A DNA stretch of 64,000 nucleotides from Leptospira saintgironsiae (GTDB lineage: Bacteria > Spirochaetota > Leptospiria > Leptospirales > Leptospiraceae): positions 29,096 to 93,095 of the forward strand of contig NZ_NPDR01000011.1 of the NCBI RefSeq assembly GCF_002811765.1, given 5' to 3'. Numbering within the stretch: the stretch's first letter is position 1; the number at the start of each line of letters is the position of its first letter. The translations under genes and the position numbers were made by a program. The notes under the pieces are model-generated. The model saw only the letters and a program-made list of their open reading frames with translations. It made no database searches and was not told the DNA's origin. Positions 32,092-40,695 of this stretch are shown here, in pieces.

Positions 32092-32344
32092 GACAGTTAT
32101 TCCATATTCCAGACAGATGCAGTATATTGAATCCAGTCTTGGGCAATACAGAAGAGGACTTCGTAAACCAGACCAAGAAATTTTTGATGAATTGATCCGA
32201 ACTGCAAAACTACAAGTGCAAGCAGGAGTGATGGCCTCTTCTCCTTATCCGATAGATATCATGCTTCTTACGATGATGATCGATCTAAAAAAAGAAATCC
32301 TCAGATTAAAAAAAGAAACGGAAACTCTTCGGAACCAAGAATGA
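32084..32344 (+). CDS. Small helical protein between RecA-like and PolB genes
   Basis: I start at ATG 32084 (MGRTVIPYSRQM), with AGGAG upstream, rather than the in-frame ATG at 32042. The product has 86 residues, is mostly helical, and contains the block RRGLRKPDQEIFDELIRTAK followed by a final coiled coil (MIDLKKEILRLKKETETLRN). I recall similar MGRT... small proteins with an R-R-x-L-R-x-x-D motif beside family B polymerase genes in bacteria and haloarchaea, but I cannot cite a family number with certainty. Its start overlaps the preceding stop and its stop overlaps the polB start (ATGA), so the three proteins are made in step and may form one complex. Confidence 0.65.
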   Translation: MGRTVIPYSRQMQYIESSLGQYRRGLRKPDQEIFDELIRTAKLQVQAGVMASSPYPIDIMLLTMMIDLKKEILRLKKETETLRNQE

Positions 32345-34638
32345 ACCTCCAAACTGCCAAGGGATATTTGTTCGACGTTTATCATGCGGAGGACATGGTA
32401 TATCTTTGGCTAAAAAATGAAGAAGGTGAATCCCTTCTCTTCTTGGATAAATTTAATCCGATCATTTACGCAAGAGGAGAATCTGATCTACTTAAAAAAT
32501 TAGTAAAACGTCTTTTCGAGTTAGATGCAATTGTTGATATTCCTGTTTACGAAAACAGAAATCTATTCTATGAAAATAAAACTGTCCCAGTATTAAAAAT
32601 CATAATCACCAGACCTTCTATCCTACCTAAGATCAGCCGTAAATTATTCGCTCTATATGGAAAATTCGAGATCTATCATTCTGATCTGGATCTTCCTACT
32701 AGTTATATGTTCCAGAAAGGCCTATTTCCATTATGTAAAATGGAGATTGATTATACAGAGGATCCAGGAGCAAAAAGGATCGTAAATGTTAGAACCAAAG
32801 ATTCTCCAAAGGAAATGGATTATGAGGTTCCCAAATTCAAGATCATGTATTTGGATCTTCAAAAAAGCCATAGGATCAATATAGAAAATAATCCTTTAAT
32901 AGTTCGAACAGACACTGATTACCATGAACTATCTGGAACAAATCCCAGAAGATTATTAGAAAAACTAGATATACTTTTAAGAGAAGAAGATCCAGACATT
33001 CTTCTCACAAGATATGGAGATCAGGTCATTCTACCCTATCTATTTTACCAATCTCAAAGACATGGATTTTTACCTGCGTTAGACAGGGACAGGACTACTC
33101 CGATCCGAAGGAATATCAGCACAAAGGGAACCAGCTACTTTACTTATGGAAATATTGTATTTCGTGCACCTTCATATCCTTTATTTGGAAGATGGCATAT
33201 AGATTCTAAAAACAGTTTCGTATATAAGGAAGCGGATCTAATGGGAGTCTTGGAACTCGCAAGACTCTCCAGACTTCCTATGCAGAAGATGGCAAGAGCA
33301 TCCACAGGAAAGGCACTCACTTATATAGAAACTGACGTTGCATTAAGAAGAGGTTACTTAGTTCCTTGGCAAAAAAGCGCGGTAGAAGCCCCTAAAACAG
33401 CTCTCCAATTACTTGAGGCAGACAAAGGAGGTTTAGTTTTCCAACCAGATGTTAGCCATGGAAAAACAGCGGAGAATGTCGCACAATTGGATTTTGCTCA
33501 GATGTATCCCAGCATCATGGCAATGCATAATATTTCTCCTGAATGCGTGAACTGCCTATGCTGTGTAAACGACGATACAGTTCCAAAAGCTCCAGATATA
33601 GGATATCGTATATGCGATAAACGTAAAGGAGTCGTTTCAGAAGCTTTAGAACATGTGTTGGAAAGAAGGGCTTACTATAAACAACAATCCAAAATTGTAT
33701 CCGGAAAACTCTTGGAAGACTACCAAGCAAAACAAGCTAGTTTAAAATGGATGTTAGTTACTTCTTTTGGATATTTGGGTTATAGAAATGCAAAATTCGG
33801 AAGATTAGAAAGCCACGAAAGTGTAAACGCATTCGGAAGACAAAAACTTCTAATCGCAAAAGAAACTGCGGAAGAATTCGGTTATGAATTCGTTCATGCA
33901 ATCACTGACAGTATATTTATCAAACACGATGACTCTTCTCCACTAAGCGAATCCGAATTGGATTCTTTATGTTTAGAAATACAAAAGCGGACCGGCATTA
34001 AAATGGAAGTAGATGGAGTTTACACTTGGTTACTTTTTCCTCCTTCCAGCCAAGATTCCGAAATGCCTGTTGCAAATAGATACATGGGAAGATTCCAATC
34101 TGGAAAATTAAAGTGCAGAGGGATAGGAGCCAGAAGAAAGGACCTACCCAATTTTATCACAAGTGCTCAACATGAAATGTTGGAATGGATGAAAACCAAG
34201 GTCACTATCCAAGATCTAAAAAACTCTGAATCCGAAATTTTATCCATCTATCATAAATACGATTCTATCATCCGACAAAATCATATTCCCCCTGAAGATC
34301 TTCTACTTCTCAAATCCAGTTCCAAAGAATTGGAAGAATATGAAGTAATGGGAGCTACAGCACTTTCTATGATGAAACTTAAGGATTTTGGAATGGATGT
34401 GCAGGCAGGAGAAAAAATAAAATATCTAGTATTAAATCAAAAGTCAAAATCGAAAGACAGAAGATACATGCCGGAGGAAGAACTACAACTCCATCCGAAC
34501 AAGATCAAAAGAACAAGTTTCGACAAAGAATATTATAGAAAAATGTTAGTTGGGGTTTTTAGAGAAGTTTGGGCAGAATTTGCATCCTTCAAGGATTTTG
34601 ATTCTCTTATAGATCCTCAGGGAAGGTTCGATTTTTAG
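32341..34638 (+). CDS. Family B DNA polymerase (PolB2-like), exonuclease site degenerate
   Basis: A 765-residue family B polymerase. Polymerase motif A is intact (LDFAQMYPSIMAMHN, with D384), motif B has K469 in KWMLVTSFGYLGYRN, and motif C reads ITDS (521-524) instead of DTDS. The second Asp of motif C (D523), which binds the catalytic metal in the family, is kept, so synthesis is still possible. The proofreading domain looks inactive: Exo I has DLQ (172-174) instead of D-x-E, and the expected N-x-x-x-F-D of Exo II is replaced by TRYGDQ. It is the last gene of an overlapping three-gene operon. Its likely role is repair or translesion synthesis rather than bulk replication; this is inference. 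Confidence 0.85.
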   Translation: MNLQTAKGYLFDVYHAEDMVYLWLKNEEGESLLFLDKFNPIIYARGESDLLKKLVKRLFELDAIVDIPVYENRNLFYENKTVPVLKIIITRPSILPKISRKLFALYGKFEIYHSDLDLPTSYMFQKGLFPLCKMEIDYTEDPGAKRIVNVRTKDSPKEMDYEVPKFKIMYLDLQKSHRINIENNPLIVRTDTDYHELSGTNPRRLLEKLDILLREEDPDILLTRYGDQVILPYLFYQSQRHGFLPALDRDRTTPIRRNISTKGTSYFTYGNIVFRAPSYPLFGRWHIDSKNSFVYKEADLMGVLELARLSRLPMQKMARASTGKALTYIETDVALRRGYLVPWQKSAVEAPKTALQLLEADKGGLVFQPDVSHGKTAENVAQLDFAQMYPSIMAMHNISPECVNCLCCVNDDTVPKAPDIGYRICDKRKGVVSEALEHVLERRAYYKQQSKIVSGKLLEDYQAKQASLKWMLVTSFGYLGYRNAKFGRLESHESVNAFGRQKLLIAKETAEEFGYEFVHAITDSIFIKHDDSSPLSESELDSLCLEIQKRTGIKMEVDGVYTWLLFPPSSQDSEMPVANRYMGRFQSGKLKCRGIGARRKDLPNFITSAQHEMLEWMKTKVTIQDLKNSESEILSIYHKYDSIIRQNHIPPEDLLLLKSSSKELEEYEVMGATALSMMKLKDFGMDVQAGEKIKYLVLNQKSKSKDRRYMPEEELQLHPNKIKRTSFDKEYYRKMLVGVFREVWAEFASFKDFDSLIDPQGRFDF

Positions 34639-34639
34639 A

Positions 34640-35785
34640 TTAAAGTGCACCCTTTTGCATCAATTCTAAATTTTTAATATATCTGTCTCTTTCTCCAGGA
34701 TGATCTGATTTACTCTTAAATTCCAAACCTAAAATCAAATTTCCATCCTCGTCCTTTCCCCACCAACGGATCGCAGCAGACACAGTCAATGGAGCCTGCA
34801 TTTTGAATAAAACATCTAATATAAAGCCCTCTTGTTTAGGCAAAGAATCAATAAGATTTGGATCATGTATCTTCACCTTAATTCCTCTGGGAGAAGCATC
34901 TAAGATCGTAAATTTTTCAGTAGTCTTTATAGTGTTCGATTCTTTGATCCGGCCCACAACTTCATCTGAAAGTCTTCCTAATTCAGCCAAATAATCTGGA
35001 CTGAGTTTTTTATCCCTACTTTGTATCCAGATATAACCAATGGGAATCGGTTGATCAGAATGATTTTTGTAAATAATAGGACGAATAAGCTCAGAAACTA
35101 TTTTTTGGTCCTTAAATTTTCGGATTATCGCTGCTATATCATCGTCAATATCTTTGGAATAATCCAAACGATCCGGTCCAGATTCAGAATAAGAATTAAC
35201 GTTTTGTGTATCTTCCAACAACAAAGACTTACGAGAACGTTTTACAATCTCGAACTTTCTATCTAGTCCAGGTTTGAATGTCTCTATTACTATACTGTCT
35301 GCACTATTCTTTTTCAGGCGATTTTTATAATCTTCTAAATTTACCTTTATCAAAGTCGGAATATTGAACATATTCGCTTCGATCACTGTTTTTGGTGTAA
35401 TTAGATTGGTAGCGACTGCTTTGCCGTTTAAAACAGGAACCCTAGCGCCTTCTCGATTCAATTTTGCAATAGCAAGCCTTTCTACTTTCAATAAGTAAAG
35501 GTCCTTCTCCGCCTTTTGAAGGAATTGACAGTCAATTTCTATATACTTAGCAAGGATCTTGAATAAGGAGACCTTCTTCTCTCCGGTTTCTCCCCAACCC
35601 TCTGGCATACGGATCAGGACTTTTTCATCCTCTTCTAAATACTTTTTGATAACAGCCTTTTGATCAAAAGGATAGATCTTGAGAGATAGTTCCTGGTCTA
35701 GAAGATACTTCAGAATGACGTGCTTTTTCTGGTCCTTGGAAACTATATAATCTAAGGCTCTGGAATTCTTTTCAAAATATTGCAT
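34640..35785 (-). CDS. DUF1577-like protein with a PilZ-like C-terminal domain
   Basis: A 381-residue soluble protein. The N-terminal 110 residues have short regulatory-looking beta strands (LLDQELSLKIYPFD, EDEKVLIRMPEGWGE). The C-terminal part (about 290-370) has the PilZ-like pattern FTILDASPRGIKVKI, then GFILDVLFKMQAPLTVSAAI and LILGLEF. I do not see the RxxxR c-di-GMP motif clearly, so nucleotide binding is open. From memory the whole protein matches DUF1577, a family seen in Leptospira. The gene is convergent with polB, one base apart, with no room for a separate terminator. Confidence 0.6.
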   Translation of the reverse strand: MQYFEKNSRALDYIVSKDQKKHVILKYLLDQELSLKIYPFDQKAVIKKYLEEDEKVLIRMPEGWGETGEKKVSLFKILAKYIEIDCQFLQKAEKDLYLLKVERLAIAKLNREGARVPVLNGKAVATNLITPKTVIEANMFNIPTLIKVNLEDYKNRLKKNSADSIVIETFKPGLDRKFEIVKRSRKSLLLEDTQNVNSYSESGPDRLDYSKDIDDDIAAIIRKFKDQKIVSELIRPIIYKNHSDQPIPIGYIWIQSRDKKLSPDYLAELGRLSDEVVGRIKESNTIKTTEKFTILDASPRGIKVKIHDPNLIDSLPKQEGFILDVLFKMQAPLTVSAAIRWWGKDEDGNLILGLEFKSKSDHPGERDRYIKNLELMQKGAL

Positions 35786-35990
35786 AATCCGACTAGACTT
35801 CTTTTAATAAGCGAATTGATTCTTTTGAATTAACCGACTCACAATTTATTCTTGGAATGTCTTTCGTTTTCGATTTTTTTCGGGGAAAATCGACATCTTT
35901 TGGAAAAAATTTGTTACCGAATCTTATCCATTAGGGAACACGGGTCGACTAACGCATCCCTAGATTTAGGGAGTTCTTAAAATTAATCAG

Positions 35991-36019
35991 TTGACTAGTT
36001 TGAAATTTGGAAATAAATT
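35991..36019 (+). promoter_or_regulatory. Sigma70-type promoter for the small Cys-rich protein
   Basis: TTGACT (35991-35996) and TAAATT (36014-36019) are 17 bases apart and precede the ATG at 36049 by about 30 bases. GGGA lies six bases before the ATG as ribosome binding site. Further upstream (35966-35979) is a small CCCTA/TAGGG hairpin; the rest of 35786-35990 shows nothing I can name. Confidence 0.45.
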
Positions 36020-36048
36020 ATTAATTAGATTTTGGTTCTGGGAAATAT

Positions 36049-36348
36049 ATGAAAAAATTACTTATCATCCAACTTTTTCTTCTGATTCTCTCTGCACATT
36101 CTAAGTTAGGTCTTTCCGCAGACGGATGTTATATCTGTGGCTCAGGGTCTAGTTCGAATTGTCGGGACTATTGTAGTTATTCAGGTTCCGATACTTCTGA
36201 AAGCCGCAAAAAATGTGAGAAGTCAGGATGTAAGATCGGAGGAACAGCAAGTTGTCCTTCTGCTGTTAATTATAAAGTTTGTTCTGCTTCTATTTTCGAT
36301 TCGACTCTCGATAAGAAAAATGCCCTCGCATCCCTTCTCGCTAAATAG
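36049..36348 (+). CDS. Small secreted Cys-rich protein
   Basis: A 99-residue protein with a clear signal peptide (MKKLLIIQLFLLILSAHS, cleavage probably after LSA near residue 24). The mature part has eight Cys in about 55 residues (C-x2-C, C-x3-C, C-x4-C and two more), with Ser/Gly-rich spacers. An even number suggests disulfide bonds in the periplasm or outside the cell. It has its own promoter and a strong hairpin after it, so it is a single-gene unit. The family is not recognised. Confidence 0.7.
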   Translation: MKKLLIIQLFLLILSAHSKLGLSADGCYICGSGSSSNCRDYCSYSGSDTSESRKKCEKSGCKIGGTASCPSAVNYKVCSASIFDSTLDKKNALASLLAK

Positions 36349-36356
36349 CTTCTATT

Positions 36357-36379
36357 CCCGGGGACCATCCATCCCCGGG
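36357..36379. terminator. Bidirectional rho-independent terminator
   Basis: CCCGGGG (36357-36363) and CCCCGGG (36373-36379) form a perfect 7-bp GC stem with a 9-base loop, followed on the plus strand by TACCTTTTCTTACTTT. It ends the small Cys-rich gene and could also serve the convergent lipoprotein gene that stops at 36389. Confidence 0.7.
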
Positions 36380-36388
36380 TACCTTTTC

Positions 36389-37201
36389 TTACTTTAAAGT
36401 ATTTATATAATCACTTAAATCAGCGCTGACCTTAGGAGAATTTACTTCAAATACCATTGGAGGATTTGTTCCCAATGTAGGACTAAACATTCCAAGACAA
36501 CTTAAACTTCCGATCCCACATTCTTTAGGATTCGGAGAGATCCATAATGCTCTCCAAACTGAATAACTATTGTCGTATTCTAATTCTTTAATCAAATTTA
36601 AGTTTTTATCATATACTAAAACTTTTGTATTTGCGGTATACGCCTCATAAGAAGGCAAGATCCCTAAAGTGGCTACACTGAACAAACTGGAGAATATGGT
36701 CACAAAGTTCAGGCCTACGTTCCTTGTTTTTTCAAAAACTGGATAATGTAATCCCACAATATAATAATCATAAGGGAGGTTTTTGAACGAATATGTATAA
36801 TTCTCTCCTGTTTTCGAGATCTCTAAAAACTTTTCTAATTCCCTGATCCCTGTAGGACCTGTTACCTCTAAGAAAGATTTTACGAATTTAGAAACCTTCT
36901 CCGTAGCTAAATCTTTCCTAATTCCGTTCGGCTTATTCTCTCCAGGAATAGGAAAACTTCCTCCAATAGGTTCTTTGATCGTGCGAGAATATGGATCTGA
37001 AAGAGCTTCAAAATCAACTGTTCCATCTGGGTTTTTTAATTTAGTGGATTTAAAAGTGTTAAATCCTAAATAAGCGATCCTAAATTTTTTGGTAGGTTGT
37101 TTTGTAGGAGCTCCGACATCGCCGGTTTGTGTAAGGGAATATCTGGAAGCACAGGCGTTGGATAAAAATAAAAAGCAGATAGAAAGAACCAGTAAACGCA
37201 T
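36389..37201 (-). CDS. Predicted lipoprotein, hypothetical
   Basis: A 270-residue protein with a short signal peptide ending in FLSNAC (lipobox, Cys at about residue 17). The mature protein has a FRIAYLGFNTFKS segment near residue 43, and one hydrophobic stretch (LNFVTIFSSLFSVATLGILP, about 164-183) in its second half that could be a membrane-embedded or buried helix. No family is recognised. It lies 68 bases downstream of the membrane protein gene in the same direction. Confidence 0.65.
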   Translation of the reverse strand: MRLLVLSICFLFLSNACASRYSLTQTGDVGAPTKQPTKKFRIAYLGFNTFKSTKLKNPDGTVDFEALSDPYSRTIKEPIGGSFPIPGENKPNGIRKDLATEKVSKFVKSFLEVTGPTGIRELEKFLEISKTGENYTYSFKNLPYDYYIVGLHYPVFEKTRNVGLNFVTIFSSLFSVATLGILPSYEAYTANTKVLVYDKNLNLIKELEYDNSYSVWRALWISPNPKECGIGSLSCLGMFSPTLGTNPPMVFEVNSPKVSADLSDYINTLK

Positions 37202-37269
37202 TTGGAAACCCTAAAGGAGTTTTTGGTAAGATTCCAGTAAAAAATTTACTTAGTTTAGGGATTAAATTC

Positions 37270-37683
37270 TCAAACTTCTTCTTTAAAAGGGATCAATACC
37301 AAAACCAAACAGCATAGAGCGATCACTAAAGTAACTGGAGTGAACACTAAAGTTTCATTGGAATTCAGAGAGAGTAGATTTCCTAAAGTATTCAAAGAAA
37401 AGACCGCGATCATGATCCAAATTGCGATCCGAACAACCCGCCTAGGAAGTGGAAGTTTGATATAATTGGAATCGAGTGCGATCACAATTAAAAAGAGTGA
37501 ATTTAGAAGAATGGAAATAGATTCAAATAGGATCATCTGTTCCCAGGTTTCTAATCTTCCTCCCCATACAATGGAAAAAGGAACTGCACCTGATATGATG
37601 ATCGTATGAAAAATGATGGAGCAGGAAAAAAATAGAAGCAATATAACTGCGGCGAACTTTCTGATCAGTATCTTTTTATTCAT
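37270..37683 (-). CDS. Four-helix membrane protein, hypothetical
   Basis: A 137-residue protein with four predicted membrane segments (about 8-32, 46-66, 83-103 and 114-133) separated by short loops; one loop is basic (KLPLPRRVVR). No domain is recognised. It lies after the terminator that closes the complex III operon, so it is probably transcribed separately. Confidence 0.6.
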   Translation of the reverse strand: MNKKILIRKFAAVILLLFFSCSIIFHTIIISGAVPFSIVWGGRLETWEQMILFESISILLNSLFLIVIALDSNYIKLPLPRRVVRIAIWIMIAVFSLNTLGNLLSLNSNETLVFTPVTLVIALCCLVLVLIPFKEEV

Positions 37684-37702
37684 AAATTTCCCTTCTCATT
37701 TT

Positions 37703-37741
37703 GCAAAAAAAATCCCCCAACGAATATTTATTCGGAGGGGG
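37703..37741 (-). terminator. Rho-independent terminator of the complex III operon
   Basis: Read on the minus strand, GGGGG and CCCCC arms enclose an inner CGAAT/ATTCG stem (37714-37741), followed by a run of eight or more T (37703-37712). It lies 40 bases after the stop of the last gene of the operon (37781). Confidence 0.78.
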
Positions 37742-37780
37742 CTTTGTGAATTTTGAAACGGATAAAAGAACGTTTTTCTT

Positions 37781-38305
37781 TTACTTTTTCAGCTCAGGTG
37801 CTAGATCCGCCAGAGGAACCTTATCTTTTGGAAGGTTTCTGTAGATATCATATTCGAACCCGTCCGCAGATCTTCCTTTTGAATCAGGTGCTGCATTAGG
37901 ATCATTTTTATGATTATATCTGTCTCTGTCCTCTCTGTCTAAGAAAGGTTTATAATCGGAACGATATCCCCATTTGAAAACTGAATCGTCAGGATTCTGA
38001 GCGACTACCAAACAAGATGGATCCACCCATCCTTCGTTTTTCTCAGTTTTGATACGTACCAATTTTTTCGCGATGTAGTAATGATTTCTATAATCATAAA
38101 CCTTTACTACAGTTCCAATAGGAAGGAATTCCACAGGAACAGGATTAGACTGGTCGTCAGAAAGAATTCCGACTTTAGGATCCAATTTACCTTTTTCTAA
38201 TGTAGGGCAATTGATATTCCCTACAACTTGAGCGGTATTGGAGCAAGCTCCCAATGCGAGAGCTGCAATTCCGAGGATCGTAATATTTAATGCTAATTTT
38301 TTCAT
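37781..38305 (-). CDS. Lipoprotein with SH3-like region, last gene of complex III operon
   Basis: A 174-residue lipoprotein with lipobox LALGAC (Cys at about 21). Residues about 40-100 have an SH3-like pattern (VEFLPIGTVVKVYDYRNHYY and GWVDPSCL). The C-terminal part is highly charged with Arg/Asp-rich DREDRDRYNHKNDP. It lies 11 bases after actF, so it is co-transcribed with the complex. It could be an envelope accessory subunit that joins the complex, but the sequence does not prove it. Confidence 0.7.
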   Translation of the reverse strand: MKKLALNITILGIAALALGACSNTAQVVGNINCPTLEKGKLDPKVGILSDDQSNPVPVEFLPIGTVVKVYDYRNHYYIAKKLVRIKTEKNEGWVDPSCLVVAQNPDDSVFKWGYRSDYKPFLDREDRDRYNHKNDPNAAPDSKGRSADGFEYDIYRNLPKDKVPLADLAPELKK

Positions 38306-38316
38306 GATCCTTTTCC

Positions 38317-39540
38317 TTATTGGTGATGGTGTAAAGATTCTTCCAATCTCGGATCTCCCACCGGGATCAAAGGAGCTTTTTCCAATCTTTTAAGAACTAC
38401 CAGACCGAATATTCCGATCACACCTACTACTGATCCCAAAGATACTATGTATCCACCGAAAGAGAAATCCACGAAATTAGCAGGATAAACCAGCCAGAAA
38501 ATTTCAGTAGCTTGAGTGAAGATAACCCAAAGAGCAACTTTCACTAAGAAATCGATGTTTCTTTTGTTCGGGCGGTTTAACAAGAGCATGAAAGGAACTG
38601 CAAACTTAATTGCAGGCAATGCTAATGTAAGATATTCCCATCCGCCAGTTAGTCTTTGCTCGTAGAAGAAGGTTTCTTCCGGAATGGAAGCATACCAGAT
38701 CAACATGAACTGAGAGAAACCAACATAAGCCCAGAATACTGTGAAACCGAGCAAGAATTTTCCTAAGTCGTGGATATGGTTTTCGTTTACCAGGTTTCCT
38801 AAAAATCCTTTTTTCTTCAAATAATACGCCATGATTATGAAAGAAGAAAGTCCTGCCTGATAAGCTCCTGCGAAGCAATAAACTCCGAACATAGTGGAGA
38901 ACCAGTGTGGAGTAAGAGACATTACCAACATGATAGAAACTAAGGAGAAGGAAAGTGCGAAGAATATAATATATCCTCCGGCTAACTTCGCGCTAAACTG
39001 AGTATGTTTAACATCTTTGTCGCTATCTTGAGTAACGGATCTTTTATAGAAAAGATATCCGAATGTAGACCAAGCTGCTCCTAAAACAATCACCATCACG
39101 GAGAAAAATCCGATGTTTAAGAGTGGTTTTTTGTGTTTAAGAAGTTTATCAGCTTCTACCGCTTCTGCGTGAGTCCACTCATATAGATCATGAGCTCCCA
39201 AAATCAGAACAAGAAGAAGTACCGCTGCAACTGGAACAAATAGTCCGTATGTTTCGGAAATTCTACGAAGAGTTACCGGCCAATGAGCGCCAGTGATATG
39301 TGCCAAAGAGGTAAAGAAGATACCTGCAAGTGTAATTCCCAAAATGAAGAATACACCAACCAAGTATGCAGACCAAGCCGGGTTAGAATGTCCACCTTCA
39401 TGACGAAGTTCAGGATGTCCAAGACCGAAAGCTGCAAGACCAATGCTTGCTAAACCTACTAGAATCATTCCGACCAGGGCGTTTCTGGTTTTGGAATCCA
39501 ACTTGAAGTTGATTAAGTTTTGTTCTACTTTAACTTCCAT
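38317..39540 (-). CDS. actF: Alternative complex III subunit ActF (quinone-binding, NrfD-like)
   Basis: A 407-residue integral membrane protein with about ten membrane segments. It belongs to the ActF branch of the NrfD/PsrC-like family of quinol:cytochrome c oxidoreductase. The first segment follows a short cytoplasmic N-terminus (LIGLASIGLAAFGLGHPELRHEGG-like region), and the next segments include LAHITGAHWPVTLRRISE, a typical block of the family. In known complexes ActF sits opposite ActC and helps to anchor the soluble subunits. It overlaps the actE stop by one base. Confidence 0.88.
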   Translation of the reverse strand: MEVKVEQNLINFKLDSKTRNALVGMILVGLASIGLAAFGLGHPELRHEGGHSNPAWSAYLVGVFFILGITLAGIFFTSLAHITGAHWPVTLRRISETYGLFVPVAAVLLLVLILGAHDLYEWTHAEAVEADKLLKHKKPLLNIGFFSVMVIVLGAAWSTFGYLFYKRSVTQDSDKDVKHTQFSAKLAGGYIIFFALSFSLVSIMLVMSLTPHWFSTMFGVYCFAGAYQAGLSSFIIMAYYLKKKGFLGNLVNENHIHDLGKFLLGFTVFWAYVGFSQFMLIWYASIPEETFFYEQRLTGGWEYLTLALPAIKFAVPFMLLLNRPNKRNIDFLVKVALWVIFTQATEIFWLVYPANFVDFSFGGYIVSLGSVVGVIGIFGLVVLKRLEKAPLIPVGDPRLEESLHHHQ

Positions 39541-40136
39541 TATTTACCAGCCGTTCTGTCGTATTCTTGTAATTTACGAACATATAATATGATTTTCCAA
39601 CGATCCTCAGGAAGAACTTGAGAAGCATAACTTTTCATAGCTCCTTTTCCTTCGGTGATGATATGATAGATCTGTCCGTCGGAATAACCTTTAGCGCTTG
39701 CAGATGTAAGTGCAGCCATTGGGCTTCCGTCAGCCTGAGCCATATTCAAACGTGGAGCAGGACCTACTACAGTCCCGTTTCCTTGTCCTCTAACACCGTG
39801 GCAAGGGCTACAATACGTTTGGTATTTGATCTCCCCTTTTTGAAGAGTAGCAAGATCACCTTTGATAGGATTCGCAAGTCCCTTGTTTGGTAGAGCATCC
39901 AGAGATTGTGTCCAACCTGCATACTCGTAAGGGAAATATCCCTGAGGAACTGCTCCTACAGGAGGAAGACGTAAGGAAGTATTGTTCGGAAAATTAGAGT
40001 CCGCTTCCTGAGCCTCTCTTGCTGGAGAGTCAGCCATATCCGGCATGTACTCCATAGGAGGAGTCTTAGACTCGCAGTTCCAAAGTAGGATACCTGCGAG
40101 AGAAAGAGCAAAAATTCTTTGCAGTGAAATCATCAA
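39540..40136 (-). CDS. actE: Alternative complex III subunit ActE (lipoprotein monohaem cytochrome c)
   Basis: A 198-residue lipoprotein (lipobox LLWNC at about residue 20) with a single class I cytochrome c domain. The haem motif is CSPCH (about residue 111-115) in YQTYCSPCHGVRGQGNG, with a likely Met ligand in GKGAMKSYASQV. It passes electrons from the complex towards soluble or oxidase-bound cytochrome c. It lies seven bases after actD in the same operon. Confidence 0.9.
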   Translation of the reverse strand: MMISLQRIFALSLAGILLWNCESKTPPMEYMPDMADSPAREAQEADSNFPNNTSLRLPPVGAVPQGYFPYEYAGWTQSLDALPNKGLANPIKGDLATLQKGEIKYQTYCSPCHGVRGQGNGTVVGPAPRLNMAQADGSPMAALTSASAKGYSDGQIYHIITEGKGAMKSYASQVLPEDRWKIILYVRKLQEYDRTAGK

Positions 40137-40143
40137 AATTCTC

Positions 40144-40695
40144 CTATTTCACCGTCTCGACATGTTTAGAGCCGAGGCCTTTGATAAAGTCAGTCACTGA
40201 ACCTTCTGAATAATTTGCAGAGTTGGAAGGGATCCAAAGCGCGAATTTGTCGGTAGTGATGTCCGGATGTAAAACCTTACGACCGGTTCTTGGAAGTTTA
40301 GCCAGGAAGAACAAAGCTGCAGCTGTGGAAAGTCCAGCCATGAACACTGTAAACTCGAATGTGATCGGAATATAAGCAAACCAAGCGTTGAAACTTTTTC
40401 CGGAGATATTGATCGGCCAATCGTATTTATGAGTTAAATACTGCATGGAGAAACCAACAGTGCATCCAAAAATTCCCATGAAGAAGGTTACCCAAGGAAG
40501 TCCGGAACGTGGAAGACCCATTGCGTCATCCAGTCCGTGAACAGGATACGGAGTAAAACAATCGAAGTTGGTATAACCCTTATCTTTTGTTTTTTGAGCC
40601 GCGTCTATGATCTGAGCAGGAGTATCGAATAATCCGAAAACTCCATGCTCTGTTTCTTCGAAAGTATGGAATTGTTCTTTCTTAGGAGTATACAT
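40144..40695 (-). CDS. actD: Alternative complex III subunit ActD (DUF3341)
   Basis: A 183-residue protein of the DUF3341 family. It opens with a soluble part containing GVFGLFDTPAQIIDAAQKTK and FDCFTPYPVHGLDDAMG, followed by two membrane segments (about 65-85 and 105-130). ActD is a structural subunit that contacts ActC and ActF. Its stop and the actC stop/start overlap by one base with the neighbouring gene at 40695, which indicates coupled translation. Confidence 0.9.
   Translation of the reverse strand: MYTPKKEQFHTFEETEHGVFGLFDTPAQIIDAAQKTKDKGYTNFDCFTPYPVHGLDDAMGLPRSGLPWVTFFMGIFGCTVGFSMQYLTHKYDWPINISGKSFNAWFAYIPITFEFTVFMAGLSTAAALFFLAKLPRTGRKVLHPDITTDKFALWIPSNSANYSEGSVTDFIKGLGSKHVETVK

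Noticed and set aside
36137..36397. 86-residue plus-strand frame overlapping the Cys-rich gene
   Set aside because: Another frame of the same DNA, running through the terminator; no start signal.
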